A stretch of 64,000 bases of DNA from Brachypterus glaber (GCA_958510825.1 OY294046.1:45737794-45801793), one strand, 5' to 3'. Numbered from the stretch's first letter, positions 43,755 through 55,522 are shown. Program-made: numbers and translations. The notes: a model not told the origin generated them from the sequence alone.

Positions 43755-45440
43755 GGGGGGGGGAGGGGGTAAGACTAGCTCACTAAAACTGGAGTTGTGT
43801 CGGCCATAATTGGGTGGGCACCATTACTGGTTAAAAACATTTTTGATCTTTTTGTGGGTGGTGCCAAAATTTTTACTGGTAGAGGGTGCTGCGTGGTCTT
43901 AATCCGGAAAGCGATCCTGATATGACTGTTTCTTGTGCATTCTTTACTGAATTATTCAGTCTGACTGAATGACGTATGTTTTTGTCTGATAGTAACTATC
44001 ATACAACTTTTTTCCTTTTTATTATGTAAATTATGTAAATTATTTTATTCTAATTAACTTAATGCTTGCTGAGGCCCATCCTAGTGTCTGAGTCAAAGCA
44101 AAAATCGTGAAAGGTAAACCCATTCAAATGCGGGCCGATCCGACTGAAAAGGTTCCCTCGATTCCTTTATATTACGTCAACGACATATCGAGCCGGATAT
44201 TTATTATCCGCAAACGAAACAAATGCCACTGTTAAATTTATATTAATAATAAATATTAAGTGGCTTTTGTTTTACACAACTTTTAGTTTTTGATGTTAAC
44301 CAACATCAAAAATGTTCTTGACGTAATTTTACAATTAATTGTAAGTTTGCGGATTTTAAAACCGGACATATGCCCTTAAAAATATACATCAATCAAATCT
44401 GTATTCAGAATTATTCTGTCCCTCTAAAAATCAAAATTAATGAAAATATTGTATGATATTAAATCTAATATTAATCTAGTATTAATACAGTATCAATGAT
44501 ACACTTTTTCATTTTAAAATCTAAGAAGGGGTGGGGGTAGTTTGTATTCATTGTTTTTTTATGATTTGATGTCTTATTTTAACTGATTTTCGTATAACTT
44601 TGTTATTTCTTTTATTTCCGAGATAATCGCTGCCAAAATAAAATTGGCTGTGTAGGTACCAAGTACAATATCCATTGGATATTATCCAAGTTAAAAAATG
44701 TGGGATACCATTTGAAAAAAAATAGTAATTATTATTTTTTGTAGACATTAAAGTCTCATTTAAATTACTTTTAAACTAATTAAATTAAGTCTTTTAGTTT
44801 TCGAGATAATCGCTGTCAAGGTATATAAAATTATTTTAAAAGCGGATATATTTTTTGTAAAACAGCATTCGAAAATATTCACATTCAAATAAGTAGTTAT
44901 TAATTATATACTATTATAATTAATTTTTTATTTATTATTGATCAATTAACTAAACTGATCAATTAAGTTGATTAACTTCGAAAGCACCCATATAAAAAGA
45001 ATGTCCTTGCAGAAATAATAGTGCATTGTGTTTATGCTTTTTGACACAGTGAAATCTAATTGAATTAATTTATTTATGTTATGCTAATTGCTTTATTTAT
45101 AGTCATTAATAATATAAATTTTGTATCCTTTATAAATACTAACATGTATCTAGTATGTAAGTATATTATAATTTATGGTTTGTGTATGTTATGTTATTTT
45201 TAGGTTCAAGATAAAACTGTCTGCATTTAAAAAATCTAGTATTCTATCTGAGACAATTGTCTTTTATTTTCTACTTCTGTTTTTAGTCCTTTATAAACCC
45301 CTTAAAGGACGCAAAATGTTCTTTAAATTTACGATTGATCTTACAGATTATTTCCTTTGCAACTCCAAAAATTCTTAACCTTAAGGTTTGAGATAATTTT
45401 GAATACTCAAATCTGTATTCAGAATTATTCTGCCATCAAT
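43755..45440. other. No recognised gene
   Basis: AT-rich, apart from a short GC-richer patch at 44075-44220. A G-rich run (GGGGGGGGGAGGGGG) stands at 43755-43770. No ORF with a motif. Confidence 0.4.
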
Positions 45441-45599
45441 CAGTCAAAAAAATCCTGTAGTCAACGTTTTTTTTAAGCAAAAATTCTTGAAACTAAAATA
45501 AAGTTCATTTCTCTGATAAGGAATCAAATCACGATCTCGATCTCGATTACATATTTTGTTTTTGTTTTTCGCCAGAAGTTAGACCTGGCGAACCATAAA

Positions 45600-46438
45600 G
45601 CTCGTTAAAAAAACAACCTGTAGATTCGAAAGTAAAAACTTAAGGGTCTACAGTGCAAGGCATTTCTAGAGCTTTTTCAGGACACAGTCAAATAAATTAT
45701 ATTGATCATTAGACGTTCTAGGTACTAGATTTCACGAAGCATTTTTTTTGTATTTCTCTCTCCTGGCAAACCGTGGATGTCATAAAAAGAAACATCCTGT
45801 AGATTCGAAAGTAAAAACTTAATGTTTTACAGTGCAAGACATTTCCTATAAATTATCTAAGGCTTTTTCACTACACAGTATAAATAAATTCTATCGATCA
45901 TTAAACGTTCTAGGTACTAAATTTCACAGAGCATTTTTTTGGTATTTTTCTCTCCTTGCAAACCGTGGAGATCATTAAAAACACCCTGTATATTCAAAAG
46001 TAAAAACTTAATGTTCTATAGTGCAAGACATTTCCTATAAATTATCTAGAGCTTTTTCACGACACAGTATAAATAAATTTTATCGATCATTAAACGTTCT
46101 AGGTACTAAATTTCCTGGAGCTTTTTTTTTATATTTTTCTTTTTTGGTATCTTTCTATAGACCAAGATATTTCCTATAAATTATCTAAAGCTTTTTCAGT
46201 ACACAGTATAAATAAATTCTATCGATCATTAAACTTTCTAGGTACTAAATTTCAGGGAGCATTTTTTTGGTATATTTCTCTCCTGCAAACCGTGGAGATC
46301 ATTAAAAAACACCCTGTATATTCGAAAGTAAAAACTTAATGTTCTATAGTGCAAGACATTTCCTATAAATTATCTAGAGCTTTTTCACGACACAGTATAA
46401 ATAAATGCTATCGATCATTAGACGTTCTAGGTACTTAA
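45600..46438 (+). repeat. ~180-bp tandem array, about five units
   Basis: The word CCTGTAGATTCGAAAGTAAA (or CCTGTATATTC) recurs at 45617, 45796, 45985 and 46313, with a shortened unit around 46150-46260. Units share GTGCAAGACATTTCCTATAA, AGCTTTTTCA-GACACAGT, CGATCATTA-ACGTTCTAGG and TTTCTCTCCTGCAAACCGTGG. Divergence between units is moderate, so the array is older than those at 22 and 39 kb. Confidence 0.85.
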
Positions 46439-46442
46439 TAAC

Positions 46443-46575
46443 AGTGGACGATGCGATATAAATTATATGCAGGTACGACCTTTCGTATTATAATTTATAT
46501 CGATTTCAATTTGACATTTTGCGATTACGCCTTTATTATTACGGAGGCAGCTGCGAATCGTCGTCCAGACTATAT
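46443..46575. mobile_element. Possible short foldback
   Basis: GGACGATGCGATATAAATTA (46446) pairs loosely with TAATTTATATCG (46491-46502) and ATTCG-CGTCGTCC-like DNA near 46556-46567. No clear target duplication. Confidence 0.4.
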
Positions 46576-46806
46576 CGATGTACAGAAAAAAAAATCAAAT
46601 AATTACTAATACTAGTTGAATTAATAGCCCATCAGTAAAAGGCTTATTCTATGCCAAATAATAATAATAATAATAATAATAATATTTATTGCCTGAAATA
46701 TATACAAGAGGTTTACATGTATGGATGAGCAATAAATATGCGACAAAACACAGAAATGTAGAAAACATTTGAGCGTGCTTGAAAATACAATAAAAGAAAA
46801 AATATA

Positions 46807-47229
46807 CACGGAAAGAAATTAGTGGGCTCTGCGCTATACATTATAAGATATTTGGTAACAGTGGCAAATTATAGTGATTTAAGCTATATATTATAAGGGA
46901 CACAATAACTAATAATGTTAAAAATAAATTGGAAACGATTATATATATTACAGACACGATTATATTTATTACAGGCACTATTATAAATTTACAGAAATTT
47001 TATTATATTATAAAAATTATTAGCACGGACAATAATTAAATCTATTTAAGCTATAAATGCCATACTATTTGTTATATTTTATTATTCAATAAACAATTAA
47101 AGTATTTCATATAAATTTTTACACTGACTGCCATAATTGTAAGAGAAAGCCTTGTATTTATATAATAAGCGATTATAATTTGCTTGGTATGTGTGTTATA
47201 GCGCTCCTAGCTATAATTTTTTTTCCGTG
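46807..47229. mobile_element. 423-bp TA-flanked MITE CACGGAAA
   Basis: CACGGAAAGAAATTAG...GCGCTATA at 46807 is inverted at 47210-47229 (CTATAATTTTTTTTCCGTG), with TA on both sides. The inside is rich in ATTATAA words. It sits in the LINE 3' UTR, so it is younger than that LINE. Confidence 0.8.
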
Positions 47230-47639
47230 TACACATATACAAAAAGTACAAAAAAAGACTTATAAATAGGTACATAGAAAATAAAATAAATAAAACTAAT
47301 ATATGTACAAATAATGGCTAAAAGGTATTGGACATATAAATAGGTACAGAAAAAAATAAAACAAAACAAATAAAACTGATATATGCACGAATAATTGCTA
47401 AAAGTTTTGAGGTATTGTAAAAAGGTATTATAAGGAAGTAGGTTAAAAAAAATAAAAAGAGTAAAAGTAAATAAAAGTATTAAAATTGATATGTAACAAG
47501 TAAAAAATAAATAAACAAATAAATATTTAAATAAAAACAAAAACAGCCATAAAGAAAATAAAATAGAAAATAAATATCTAAAATAACTAAAATAAATATC
47601 TAAAATAATGCCGAACATGACATTTTACATTTAAATATT

Positions 47640-48640
47640 TTATACATTTTTCATATCCACTTGTTTATGGATAGTATCTCTGGGCAACTGTAATATATAA
47701 TTTTTACATAATCTTTTAAAAATGTGAATTGAATTTGCATCTTTTAAATTATTTGGAAGTTTGTTATAAATTTTAGGTCCTAGGAATCTGCTGCTACGCT
47801 GGCCGATGGTCTTATGAATTTTTGGTACAGGTAATATATGAGTACTTCTTGTTACAGTAGTTTTAAATTCTCTTTTTTCAGCATAGGTGTAGGTTGAAAG
47901 AACTAAAGCGAAAAGCTGTCTGCAATCCATCTTACCAGATAATTTGAAGAGTTCGTCCGAGGGGTAAGTATTACTTTTATTATGAATAATTTTTAAAATT
48001 CTCTTTTGAGTTATTTCCAGATCCTCGAGTACAGTTTTATAGACACCTCCCCAACCTAGGATGCCATATCTAAGATGTGCATCAACTAACGCGTTATATA
48101 CCATGTTTAACTGTCTTAAATTTAACACATTTTTTAGGATTGAAAAAAATGGTATAAAGCATCTAATTTTTTTATTCAATTGTTGAATTTGCAGATCCCA
48201 TTTGAGGTGCTGGTCTATTATTATCCCTAAAAACTTAGCAGAAGTGGTTCTATTTATCATGAAACTGTCATTATTGTAGTTGAAAGTAAGGCTATTAAAG
48301 GTAGGTAACCCTTTCTTGTTCGACGCAAAAGGGATGAACATAGTTTTATCAATATTAAGGGTTAATATATTGTGATCAAACCACTCTTTTAGAAGAACAA
48401 AGTCATTTTCAACCATTGCTTTTAAAATGTCCCAACTAAAAGCTTTATAAAACACGGTAGTATCGTCCGCAAAACTAATAACTTTACCTTTGATTTTAAT
48501 TCTAAATAGATTGTTAATATATAATATAAACAAAAGTGGTCCCAAAATCGTGCCTTGTGGTACTACTACTAAATATTTACTTCTATAGTTAAAAAAGAAT
48601 AAAAAATCCAACCTTTGGAATTTAAAAGATTGTGTACATT
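47640..48640 (-). CDS. Reverse transcriptase C-terminal half, jockey-like LINE
   Basis: An uninterrupted frame read on the minus strand (337 codons counted from 48653; the first few are flanking DNA). Motifs: VPQGTILGPLLFILYINNL (31-49; RT motif B region), SFADDTTVF (60-68) with the catalytic Asp pair, LLKEWFDHNILTLNIDKT (~86-103), SAKFLGIIIDQHLKWDLQIQ and LRYGILGWGGV in the thumb. The endonuclease and the N-terminal RT fingers are missing by 5' truncation. No stops or frameshifts, so insertion was recent. It cannot retrotranspose itself. Jockey/CR1-group placement is from motif appearance and is tentative. Confidence 0.88.
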
Positions 48641-49440
48641 GCACAGAGGGCAAGGGAAAAAAAAGTGGACAAAATTCTGAATTTTTGCATAGGGCTATTT
48701 TTGATACCGCCGATTTCGAATAAAATAACGAAAAAATTAAACAAAATTTTCCGCGCCACTAGGGTGGTCCAAAATTTTATTTTTTTTTTCGAACTTTATA
48801 AAAATGTGTCAAATGTCTTGTTTTGTTTATGTTTATGTAGACCAATGTTTATAACCTAAAAGTTTAAAATGGCGGAGTCAATATGACTCATTGTTTTTTC
48901 AACCCTTACTGTATTTGCACGAAATTAGGGCTAATTTGTTTTGCAAAGTCTTCAGTTTTGGAGAAACACTTAAAATTAATGCATTTAATATAAAAAAGGT
49001 ATGATCAAACTTAAAAATATATTGAATCCCCTATTTTGAAAATCTTTTTTTCAAGATATTATGCCATCTGTAAAATAAACAATTTTTTTTAATCATTTAT
49101 ACTTACATTTATACTTAATTATCCTCAGGTATGTCTAAAAATATATTACAAAATTAATAAAGTGTCTGCATCCTAAAATAAAGGTCCTAGAAATGTGAAA
49201 ATAGTAACTATCAGTTTAAATCATAAATTAAAAAAATAACCATTTGTTAATTGTTCCTTTTTATGGAGGTTTTTCTATAGTAATATTATTCTATGAAAAA
49301 AAAAAGTGGCGGATTTTTGCGGAACACGGAGAAAAATAATAAAGTTTTTTTAAATACGTATTTTTTACATAGATATTTACAAAAAGTTAATGGTAATCAA
49401 ATAATTTTGGCTTAACCCCCCTATATTAAATTAATATTTT
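48640..49440. repeat. Dispersed repeat 'CGCCACTAGGGTGGTCC', copy 1
   Basis: 48640-48740 matches part of the nested palindrome at 25590-26160 (AATTCTGAATTTTTGCATA, TTTTGATACCGCCGATTTCG). From CGCGCCACTAGGGTGGTCC (48753) onward the sequence is shared, in direct orientation, with 50668-51300. Shared words include AAAATGGCGGAGTCAATATG, CACTTAAAATTAA-GCATTTA and AGTAACTATCAGTTTA. Confidence 0.75.
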
Positions 49441-49618
49441 AATCACAGCGACCATAAGAATTTCAATTGTCATCATCGTCACTATAATTATCGTCATAAG
49501 CATTATCAGTACTTGGATTCATTTCTTCAAGGCCAATTGGACTTTTCTGATGATAGCTGGGATTAAAATATTAATTTTTTAAGGGGTTTAACCAAAATTA
49601 TTAGATTATCATTAACTA
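49386..49618. mobile_element. 233-bp inverted-end element GTTAATGGTAAT
   Basis: GTTAATGGTAATCAAATAATTTTGG...TTAATATTTTAATC-type left arm (49386-49445) pairs with GATTAAAATATTAATTTT...TTATTAGATTATCATTAAC (49561-49618); written here in part. The middle holds CATCATCGTCACTATAATTATCG. Target duplication unclear. Confidence 0.65.
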
Positions 49619-49624
49619 AACAAA

Positions 49625-50640
49625 TGAAGCCTTCACAAATCAAAAAAAATGTATGAATTTGTAAAACAAGCACAAAATTTTTTAATATGAAAAAAAGTAA
49701 TTTTTAAATAAACTAAGACTTTGCAAACAAAAATAATATATAGATTCATAAAAAACGCGAAATAGGCGCCACACGCGAATTTCTTAAAAATTATATGCAA
49801 AAAAGTAGATAAATGTAAGTTATTAAACAAATTAGGCCTTTGGAAATTAAAAAAAAAATACATGCCTTTGTAACAAAAGCACAACATTAGCGAAAATTTT
49901 AATTAATGCATAAAAGTATAGGCAAAAATAGTTTTTTGCTTATTTTCTACAGCTTTATAGCTAAGAACAATTTCTTAAGTGAAAATATTGTAAAAAAAAC
50001 TTGTTTGGCAAATTTGTTTTTTTATAGGCAAATCTTTTATACAGAAGTATAATGTAGGCATCGCAGGCGAAAATTTTTCAATAAATAGGCAAACTGTGGA
50101 TTGGAAATATTAAATTTTTGCTTTTTATTCAAAATTTTCCCTGACCTCACAAAATTCCCTGACTTTTTCCGGTTTTCCAGAGAGTGGCCACCCTGTAAAT
50201 AATTACACATCTATGGTTTGTTTGTTAGTTTTTTCTCAATTTGTAAGTTCAATTTACGAGTACTTATATAAAACTATAATGATACCATAGCATTATTAGA
50301 GCTTTTATAGCAGATTTAATTGAGCTTGTTGAATTAATTTCAGTTTATTTTATTTAATCGTCTTATATGGACGAAGTTTAGTTATTCAATCTTCTCTTAT
50401 TACACTGGTCGACAAAAAAAACATATCTCTCAGTTTTTTTCTGATATATCATCTTCGATGTACTTTTTGATGCTGAACACGAATTTGACCTCCATTTGTT
50501 GCCATCAGGTCTGGGTTCTGAGATAAATGCTACTGATTTTTTGTAAAAAAAGTTAAATATTTTCAGCCGTTGAACATTTTTTTTCTAGAAACATTATAAA
50601 TCTAAAAGATTCAGTTTCTTACGCAGATTTTAAAAATGTT
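49625..50640. other. No recognised gene
   Basis: AT-rich, with repeated GGCAAA-type words (49930-50110). CACTGGTCGACAAAAAAAAC at 50405 looks like a transposon end, but no partner was found. Confidence 0.4.
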
Positions 50641-50659
50641 TTGTTTTTTAGATATTCAA

Positions 50660-51300
50660 AAAAAAATTTTCGCGCCACTAGGGTGGTCCAAAATTTTATT
50701 TTCGTTTCGATATTTCTAAAAATGTGTCAATTGGCTTCTTTTGATTATATTCATGTAAACCAATGATCATAACTTAAAAATTCAAAATGGCGGAGTCAAT
50801 ATGAAACATTGGTTTTTGAACCTTTACTGTATTTGGACGAAATTATGGCCATTTTTTTTTGCAAAGTTATAAGTTTTACAGAAATACTTAAAATTAAAGC
50901 ATTTAATATGATAAAGATATAATCAAACATAACAATACATTTAATCCCCTATTTTCGTGTACATCTTTATTTCAAGTTGTTAAGCCATCTGTAAAATAAA
51001 ATAAATTTTTAAATCATTGAATATATCCTTGATTATTCTCAGTTATAATCAATAAAAAGTATTTGTATGCTAATGCTAAGGTCAACGAAACGTGAAAATA
51101 GTAACTATCAGTTTATATCATAAATATAAAAAAAGTAACCATTTGTTAATGGTCCCTTTTCAAGCAGATTTTACCTATATAGTAATATTATTATATGGAA
51201 AATAGTTGCTAGTTTTTGCTAATAAGGGAAAAATAAAAAAGTTTTTTTAAATGCGTATTTTTTGCATAAATATTTACAACAAGTTAATGGTAATCTCATA
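50660..51300. repeat. Dispersed repeat 'CGCCACTAGGGTGGTCC', copy 2
   Basis: Direct copy of 48753-49400, ~75-80 % alike by eye over AAAATGGCGGAGTC, TGTATTTGGACGAAATTA, ATCCCCTATTTTC, GCCATCTGTAAAATAAA and AGTAACTATCAGTTTATATC. Confidence 0.75.
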
Positions 51301-51309
51301 ACTTTCAGA

Positions 51310-52100
51310 CTCATGAATTCATAATAAAATCTATAGATTTCTCTAGTTTTAAGTTAAATTTCTGACGATAACGATCAATCTTTTCGAAACTTGAAATTTT
51401 ATATAAAAAAGCCGAAATGTGGGCGAATTAAATGGCATTTTTAAACCTCATATGGACCGTCTGATACCAAATTCAGAATTAAAATCTATTGATTTCTTTA
51501 ATTTTCTGTGAAATTCCTGATGATAACTATCAATATTATCGAAGCATGGAATTTTATATAGCCTCTGTTACTCGCGTGATGAAGACGAATCTTTTGACGC
51601 CTCGATCGTTTAAATCGGTCCAGTAGTTTAGGCTCTACAGGGAAACAAACATACATACAAACACGTTAAATACAAAACATTTCTTCCGCGTTGCTTAGTT
51701 GGGTAAGAAGGTTTACTTTATTTGACAATTCGTATAAAGCTTCTTTATTTGAAGCGTTAATTTCCATAACAATAAACTCAATCGCTATCGAATACTCTTG
51801 TTGACAAATAGGATAAAATAAATCTGACGTTAGATAGAGAAATTTTAGCAACAAGCATCTACAGAAACCTCTAAGTCCAATTGGCCAAGTTATCCTTTGG
51901 TAAGATTTTGCTTCTCTCAGCCCCTACTTTATTTCGCACCCTTTCGAAGAGCTCATTGTATTTTTCCATGTCTTCTAAATATAATCAATTTTAGTCCGTT
52001 TGTTTTATGTTTTATATTCTCACTGCGCAAACAGATTTAAAATCAACAACACCAAAACACATCGAACCAACCTGGTAAGATATTTAAATCCGGGAAATAG
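51310..52100. other. Non-coding stretch with a repeat-like 3' end
   Basis: TTTAAATCGGTCCAGTAG...AGGGAAACAAACATACATAC (51610-51665) resembles the 3' ends of many insect non-autonomous elements. Nothing else is recognised. Confidence 0.4.
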
Positions 52101-52106
52101 TCTTTA

Positions 52107-52260
52107 GGGAACGTTCAAGTATTACGTAACGCTCCTAGAAGGGGGTGGGGGTCATTTTGGAGTGTTACGCCCATGTTAATGGTATAGGAAAATAGCGTTA
52201 CAGGGGGGTTGGGGGTCAAAAATTATCAAAATTTGCGTTACGTAATACTTAAACGTTCTC
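52107..52260. mobile_element. 154-bp TTA-flanked PIF/Harbinger-like MITE
   Basis: GGGAACGTTCAAGTATTACG and CGTAATACTTAAACGTTCTC with TTA on both sides (52104-52106, 52261-52263). Internal GGGGGTGGGGGTC and GGGGGGTTGGGGGTC runs follow the same plan as the elements at 9225, 23750 and 41977. Confidence 0.8.
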
Positions 52261-52349
52261 TTAGCTGCAAAAACTTTACTTTCGTATTTTTGCCTTAGCC
52301 CAGAAATATAGTATTATTACAGTTATTTTTTTATTATTACAGTTTTTAT

Positions 52350-52612
52350 GGGAGCAGTGGTAGCTTAGTCGAGAAGACTCTGGTCTTGCAACCAAGAGGT
52401 CCGAGGTTCCATCCTCGGTCAGAGAACAAAATTTTTAAATAAAACTTCCACCGTAACCAAGTGCTTCGATGGCACAGAAAGCCGTTGGTCTCTCTGGGTT
52501 AGAGGGCATCGCTACTAACTGCCTAAAACAGGGTTAAAAGATGCAACAGGCGCCGAAACTATCCACCGCTGGGTCTCCCCGGCAATAATGCCATACGCTA
52601 AATAAATAAATA
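52350..52612 (+). mobile_element. tRNA-derived SINE, second family
   Basis: Head GGGAGCAGTGGTAGCTTAGT with an A-box-like TGGTAGCTTAGTCG and B-box-like GAGGTTCCATCCTC, and a loop CTTGCAA that would give a TGC (Ala) anticodon if it were a tRNA. Stem mismatches and the long body (AAAGCCGTTGGTCTCTCTGG, CTGGGTCTCCCCGGCAATAA) exclude a functional tRNA. It ends (AAAT)n at 52599-52612. Unrelated in sequence to the SINE at 10734. Confidence 0.8.
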
Positions 52613-52614
52613 CA

Positions 52615-53055
52615 GTGTTCAATACAGGTATAATTTGTTTGTTACAATGTACCTGTTGCAATCCAGTTTGTTATCATCCCGTAGCTCATCTCTATCACCT
52701 CCACGACGCTGGTGCACGAGGTCATAGGGCTCAGGTGCCGGAATCGCTTCTGCGACTTATGAATCATACATATACACTCCGAGAACAGAGCAGCCTATTG
52801 TAGTGGTACGTGTGCTAGAGTGGAACCAAAATGTACTTTGTAATAGATGAGAAATACTTACACAGAGAAAAATATTACCATATCGCGACCGTTTAGGTAA
52901 TGTCATTTTTTACCAGCTAGTTACCTTTTATTTAAATCTCTATATTGAAGAAAAGTCTTTCAATTAAATAAATATGACGTTTACTTAAATGAATGAAGCT
53001 TTATAATAACTTTCTTATTTTCTTTTGAATCAAAATAATATGAGTTTATAAAGTA
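52615..53055. other. No recognised gene; GC-richer patch
   Basis: 52640-52800 has coding-like base composition and a 62-codon frame, but no motif I know. The rest is AT-rich. CACAGAGAAAAATATTACC at 52861 looks like an unmatched element end. Confidence 0.3.
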
Positions 53056-53060
53056 CCAAC

Positions 53061-53253
53061 CTATACTGATGCTATTTTTTTTAACAGTTGACCGTGTAGA
53101 CCTAAATTGACAGGGAATCGTGTTAAATTGTGTGAAAATGTGTATTTTTGATACCATTTTTGGTAAAGTTTACACAATTTTATACATTTTACCACGTTTC
53201 CGTATTAATTCAGATCTACACGGCCTACTGAATAATTGTTTACATCAGTGTAG
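53061..53253. mobile_element. 193-bp MITE CTATACTGATG
   Basis: CTATACTGATG (53061) is inverted as CATCAGTGTAG (53243-53253), and an inner pair CCGTGTAGACCTAAATTGAC / AATTCAGATCTACACGG spans 53092-53223. A half copy of the inner part is at 421-480. Confidence 0.7.
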
Positions 53254-53254
53254 T

Positions 53255-54570
53255 TTACAAAAATAGGTGTGCTTTAATGTAAAATAATTTGGTGCTGGAA
53301 TCAAATAATGAGTAAGTTGTTTCAAATCTTATGTTCCTTGTCGGAAAAACCAATTGGCAAAAGAATCTAACAGTCATGCCAAGAGCTTTGAGTGAAGTGC
53401 GAGAATTTTTACGAAAATCAGTTTGCACTAAGAGAAAGATCAATGTAATTTATAAGAAGCAAAAATACTCGAATTACCTGTGTTAGATGTGAGGAAACTG
53501 CATTTGCTCTTGCATCCGATGTTATTTCGGACATACAACGCATTTTTGCTCTGTAACTAATGAGGATGATGACGCCCTAATCATAAATCTTATATAAATC
53601 AAAATTAAAAAATTCTGATAAAAAAATGAAAGAGTTATAGATCTGGATTAGAATTTATAGCTGCAGAATTCTACAGTGTCGACTAATTTTGTAATAGTCA
53701 CATTTATAATATATTTCCATAATTCCTCCATTTCTCACCATATATTTCACAATTTTATTAACGTCATTTTTTAGGAAAGCATTTGTGCGACCCACTCTAT
53801 TGCCTCGGGTTCTGTCTTTGCACGCCACGAGGTCCCTACTGGGGTCCTAATGTGAAATGATAGATGGCGACGTTATGATTTACTCGCAACGGCTGGAATT
53901 CGTCGGGGTCAAACTTGGCACTGCACCGGAGATGCACTTGGAAGTATACATTATGGAGAATTACGGGAACCTGCATTCTATTGCTGTAATAGCAGATGAC
54001 GATAAAAAGATGAATAAATAGTGTAGTTTTTTTCATAAACATGTAATTCATGTACTTTGATAATAAAACCACTGCCCTCCTTAGTTAAAACGTCCTAACT
54101 AAGAATTTGTTCATTTTCAGCTTATCTGCATATACATATCGGTTGTTCTATGCCATTTTTACTTATTCTTCAGGGTTCTCACCAGTCAGCAAAAACAGGG
54201 AAGCCAGGAAAAGGTCAGGGAAATTAAAATTGAAACTTGGAAGGCAGGGAATTTGGCCATTTTTCAAAAAAATTAGGGAAAATAGCAATGTTAGTTAGAA
54301 CGTTTTAACTGACTAGTCAAATAAAAATTATATCTACAGGCAGAAAATACAAATATATTATTTAACAATAGTTTGTCTGTCTTTTTTCGCGGAGGTTGCT
54401 AAAATGTTTAACCATTAGCAAATAATTTAGCAGAAGTATCAATCATATTTTGAAGTCCTGCAATAAGTTAACTAAGTAACAAAAATGAAGAAGCACAGAA
54501 AAAAAAAAGAATAGTAAAATGATGTAAGGCTATGGGCCCTTTAAAATGTATTATTCTTGTGTTTGTTTGT
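53255..54570. other. No recognised gene; GC-richer block 53760-53990
   Basis: 53760-53990 has CpG-rich, coding-like composition. The minus-strand frame 53836-54072 includes KFDPDEFQPLRVNHNVAIYHF, which I cannot place. It might be a retroelement or gene fragment. Confidence 0.3.
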
Positions 54571-54573
54571 TTG

Positions 54574-54684
54574 TTTACCCTCGTACTATTCTACTTAACT
54601 AAGCATCCCCTAGGTTCAGGACTTGTGTGGGCTAGTAGTAGAGGGAACCACCGGCTTATACAGTAACTGACTTTCGAACCAGTG
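54574..54684 (-). mobile_element. tRNA-derived SINE, copy 3 (5'-truncated)
   Basis: Only the 3' half remains: CTGGTTCGAAAGTCAG...CTACTACTAGCCCACACAAG...GAATAGTACGAGGGTAAAC on the minus strand. The tRNA-like head is missing, as expected from incomplete reverse transcription. Confidence 0.85.
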
Positions 54685-54689
54685 TAAAA

Positions 54690-54970
54690 ATGTATCTATG
54701 GTATTAAAGGTCCCTCAATGAGGGGTATAGAAAAATAGGTAATAATAAATGGAAAAAAGGGAGCAAAGTTAAAAATATAGGACAGGAAAATCTTAAGGAT
54801 GATTTTTGTTAGTGTAAAAATAAGTGAGAAAAAACTAATAAGGAAGTTATGGACCAGTATAGTAAAAAGTAATGCCGATAAATAAACAAATCATATGTTT
54901 TTTGAATACATATAAATATTGTATTTGTTTTTAATTTTGTTTTTTTTTTGTATTGTTTTCTTCGTTTATA
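54690..54970. other. No recognised feature
   Basis: A-rich non-coding DNA. Confidence 0.4.
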
Positions 54971-54971
54971 A

Positions 54972-55381
54972 CACAGGTTTACAAAAAAAAAAGTCAGGAC
55001 TATTTGACCGGACCATGGTATTCCTAGGTATTTTGGCGCCCTGAATCAAATCCCGGGGTCAGTTTTGCCCCAACACGTCAGGAAAACGAGATTTCAGGTC
55101 ATTTGAGGGCAAAATGGTGATTTTTTGGGAGCGGTCCCGGGACAATATCTCAAGCGACCTTCACGGGTAACTGTGTAGGTCTTGAATACTTTCTGAACGT
55201 TGAGATGTTGTCCCGGGGCCGCTCCCAAAAAATCACCATTTTGACCTCCAAATGACCTTGAAATCTCGTTTTTCTGACGCAATGGGGCAAAACTGACCCC
55301 GGGATCTGATTCAGGGCGCCAAAATACCTAGGAATACCATGGTCCGGTCAAATAGTCCTGACTTTTTTTTGTAAACCTGTG
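54972..55381. mobile_element. 410-bp foldback CACAGGTTTAC
   Basis: CACAGGTTTACAAAAAAAAA...GTCAGGACTATTTGACC and its inverse (ending 55381). The arms are near-perfect over ~185 bp: GGACCATGGTATTCCTAGGT, GCGCCCTGAATCAAATCCC, TTTTTTGGGAGCGG. Centre at ~55175. The minus frame 55094-55282 is a by-product of the palindrome. Confidence 0.88.
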
Positions 55382-55522
55382 TAATTTTACTTACTTAATC
55401 CATACGCCTTCTTGTACCCTTTCGGGTGTAAGGCAATGAACTATATTTATTTATTTATTTATGGTTTATAGTCGTTCTAAGACCTTACTCGAAGGTAGTT
55501 TAAATCATAATAGACTGTTATT

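Larger units (their letters stand above)
46657..48640 (-). mobile_element. 5'-truncated non-LTR retrotransposon with (ATT)n tail
   Basis: Minus-strand element: RT ORF at 48640-47640, then a 3' UTR and a terminal CAATAAATATT(ATT)n (46657-46690). The 3' UTR is interrupted by the MITE at 46807-47229. The 5' side ends abruptly at ~48640 against a fragment of the CTAGGCTGG palindrome family, the usual result of incomplete reverse transcription. Confidence 0.85.

Noticed and set aside
52350..52424. tRNA-Ala(TGC) gene
   Set aside because: The anticodon stem has mismatches, and the sequence is followed by a SINE body and an (AAAT)n tail.
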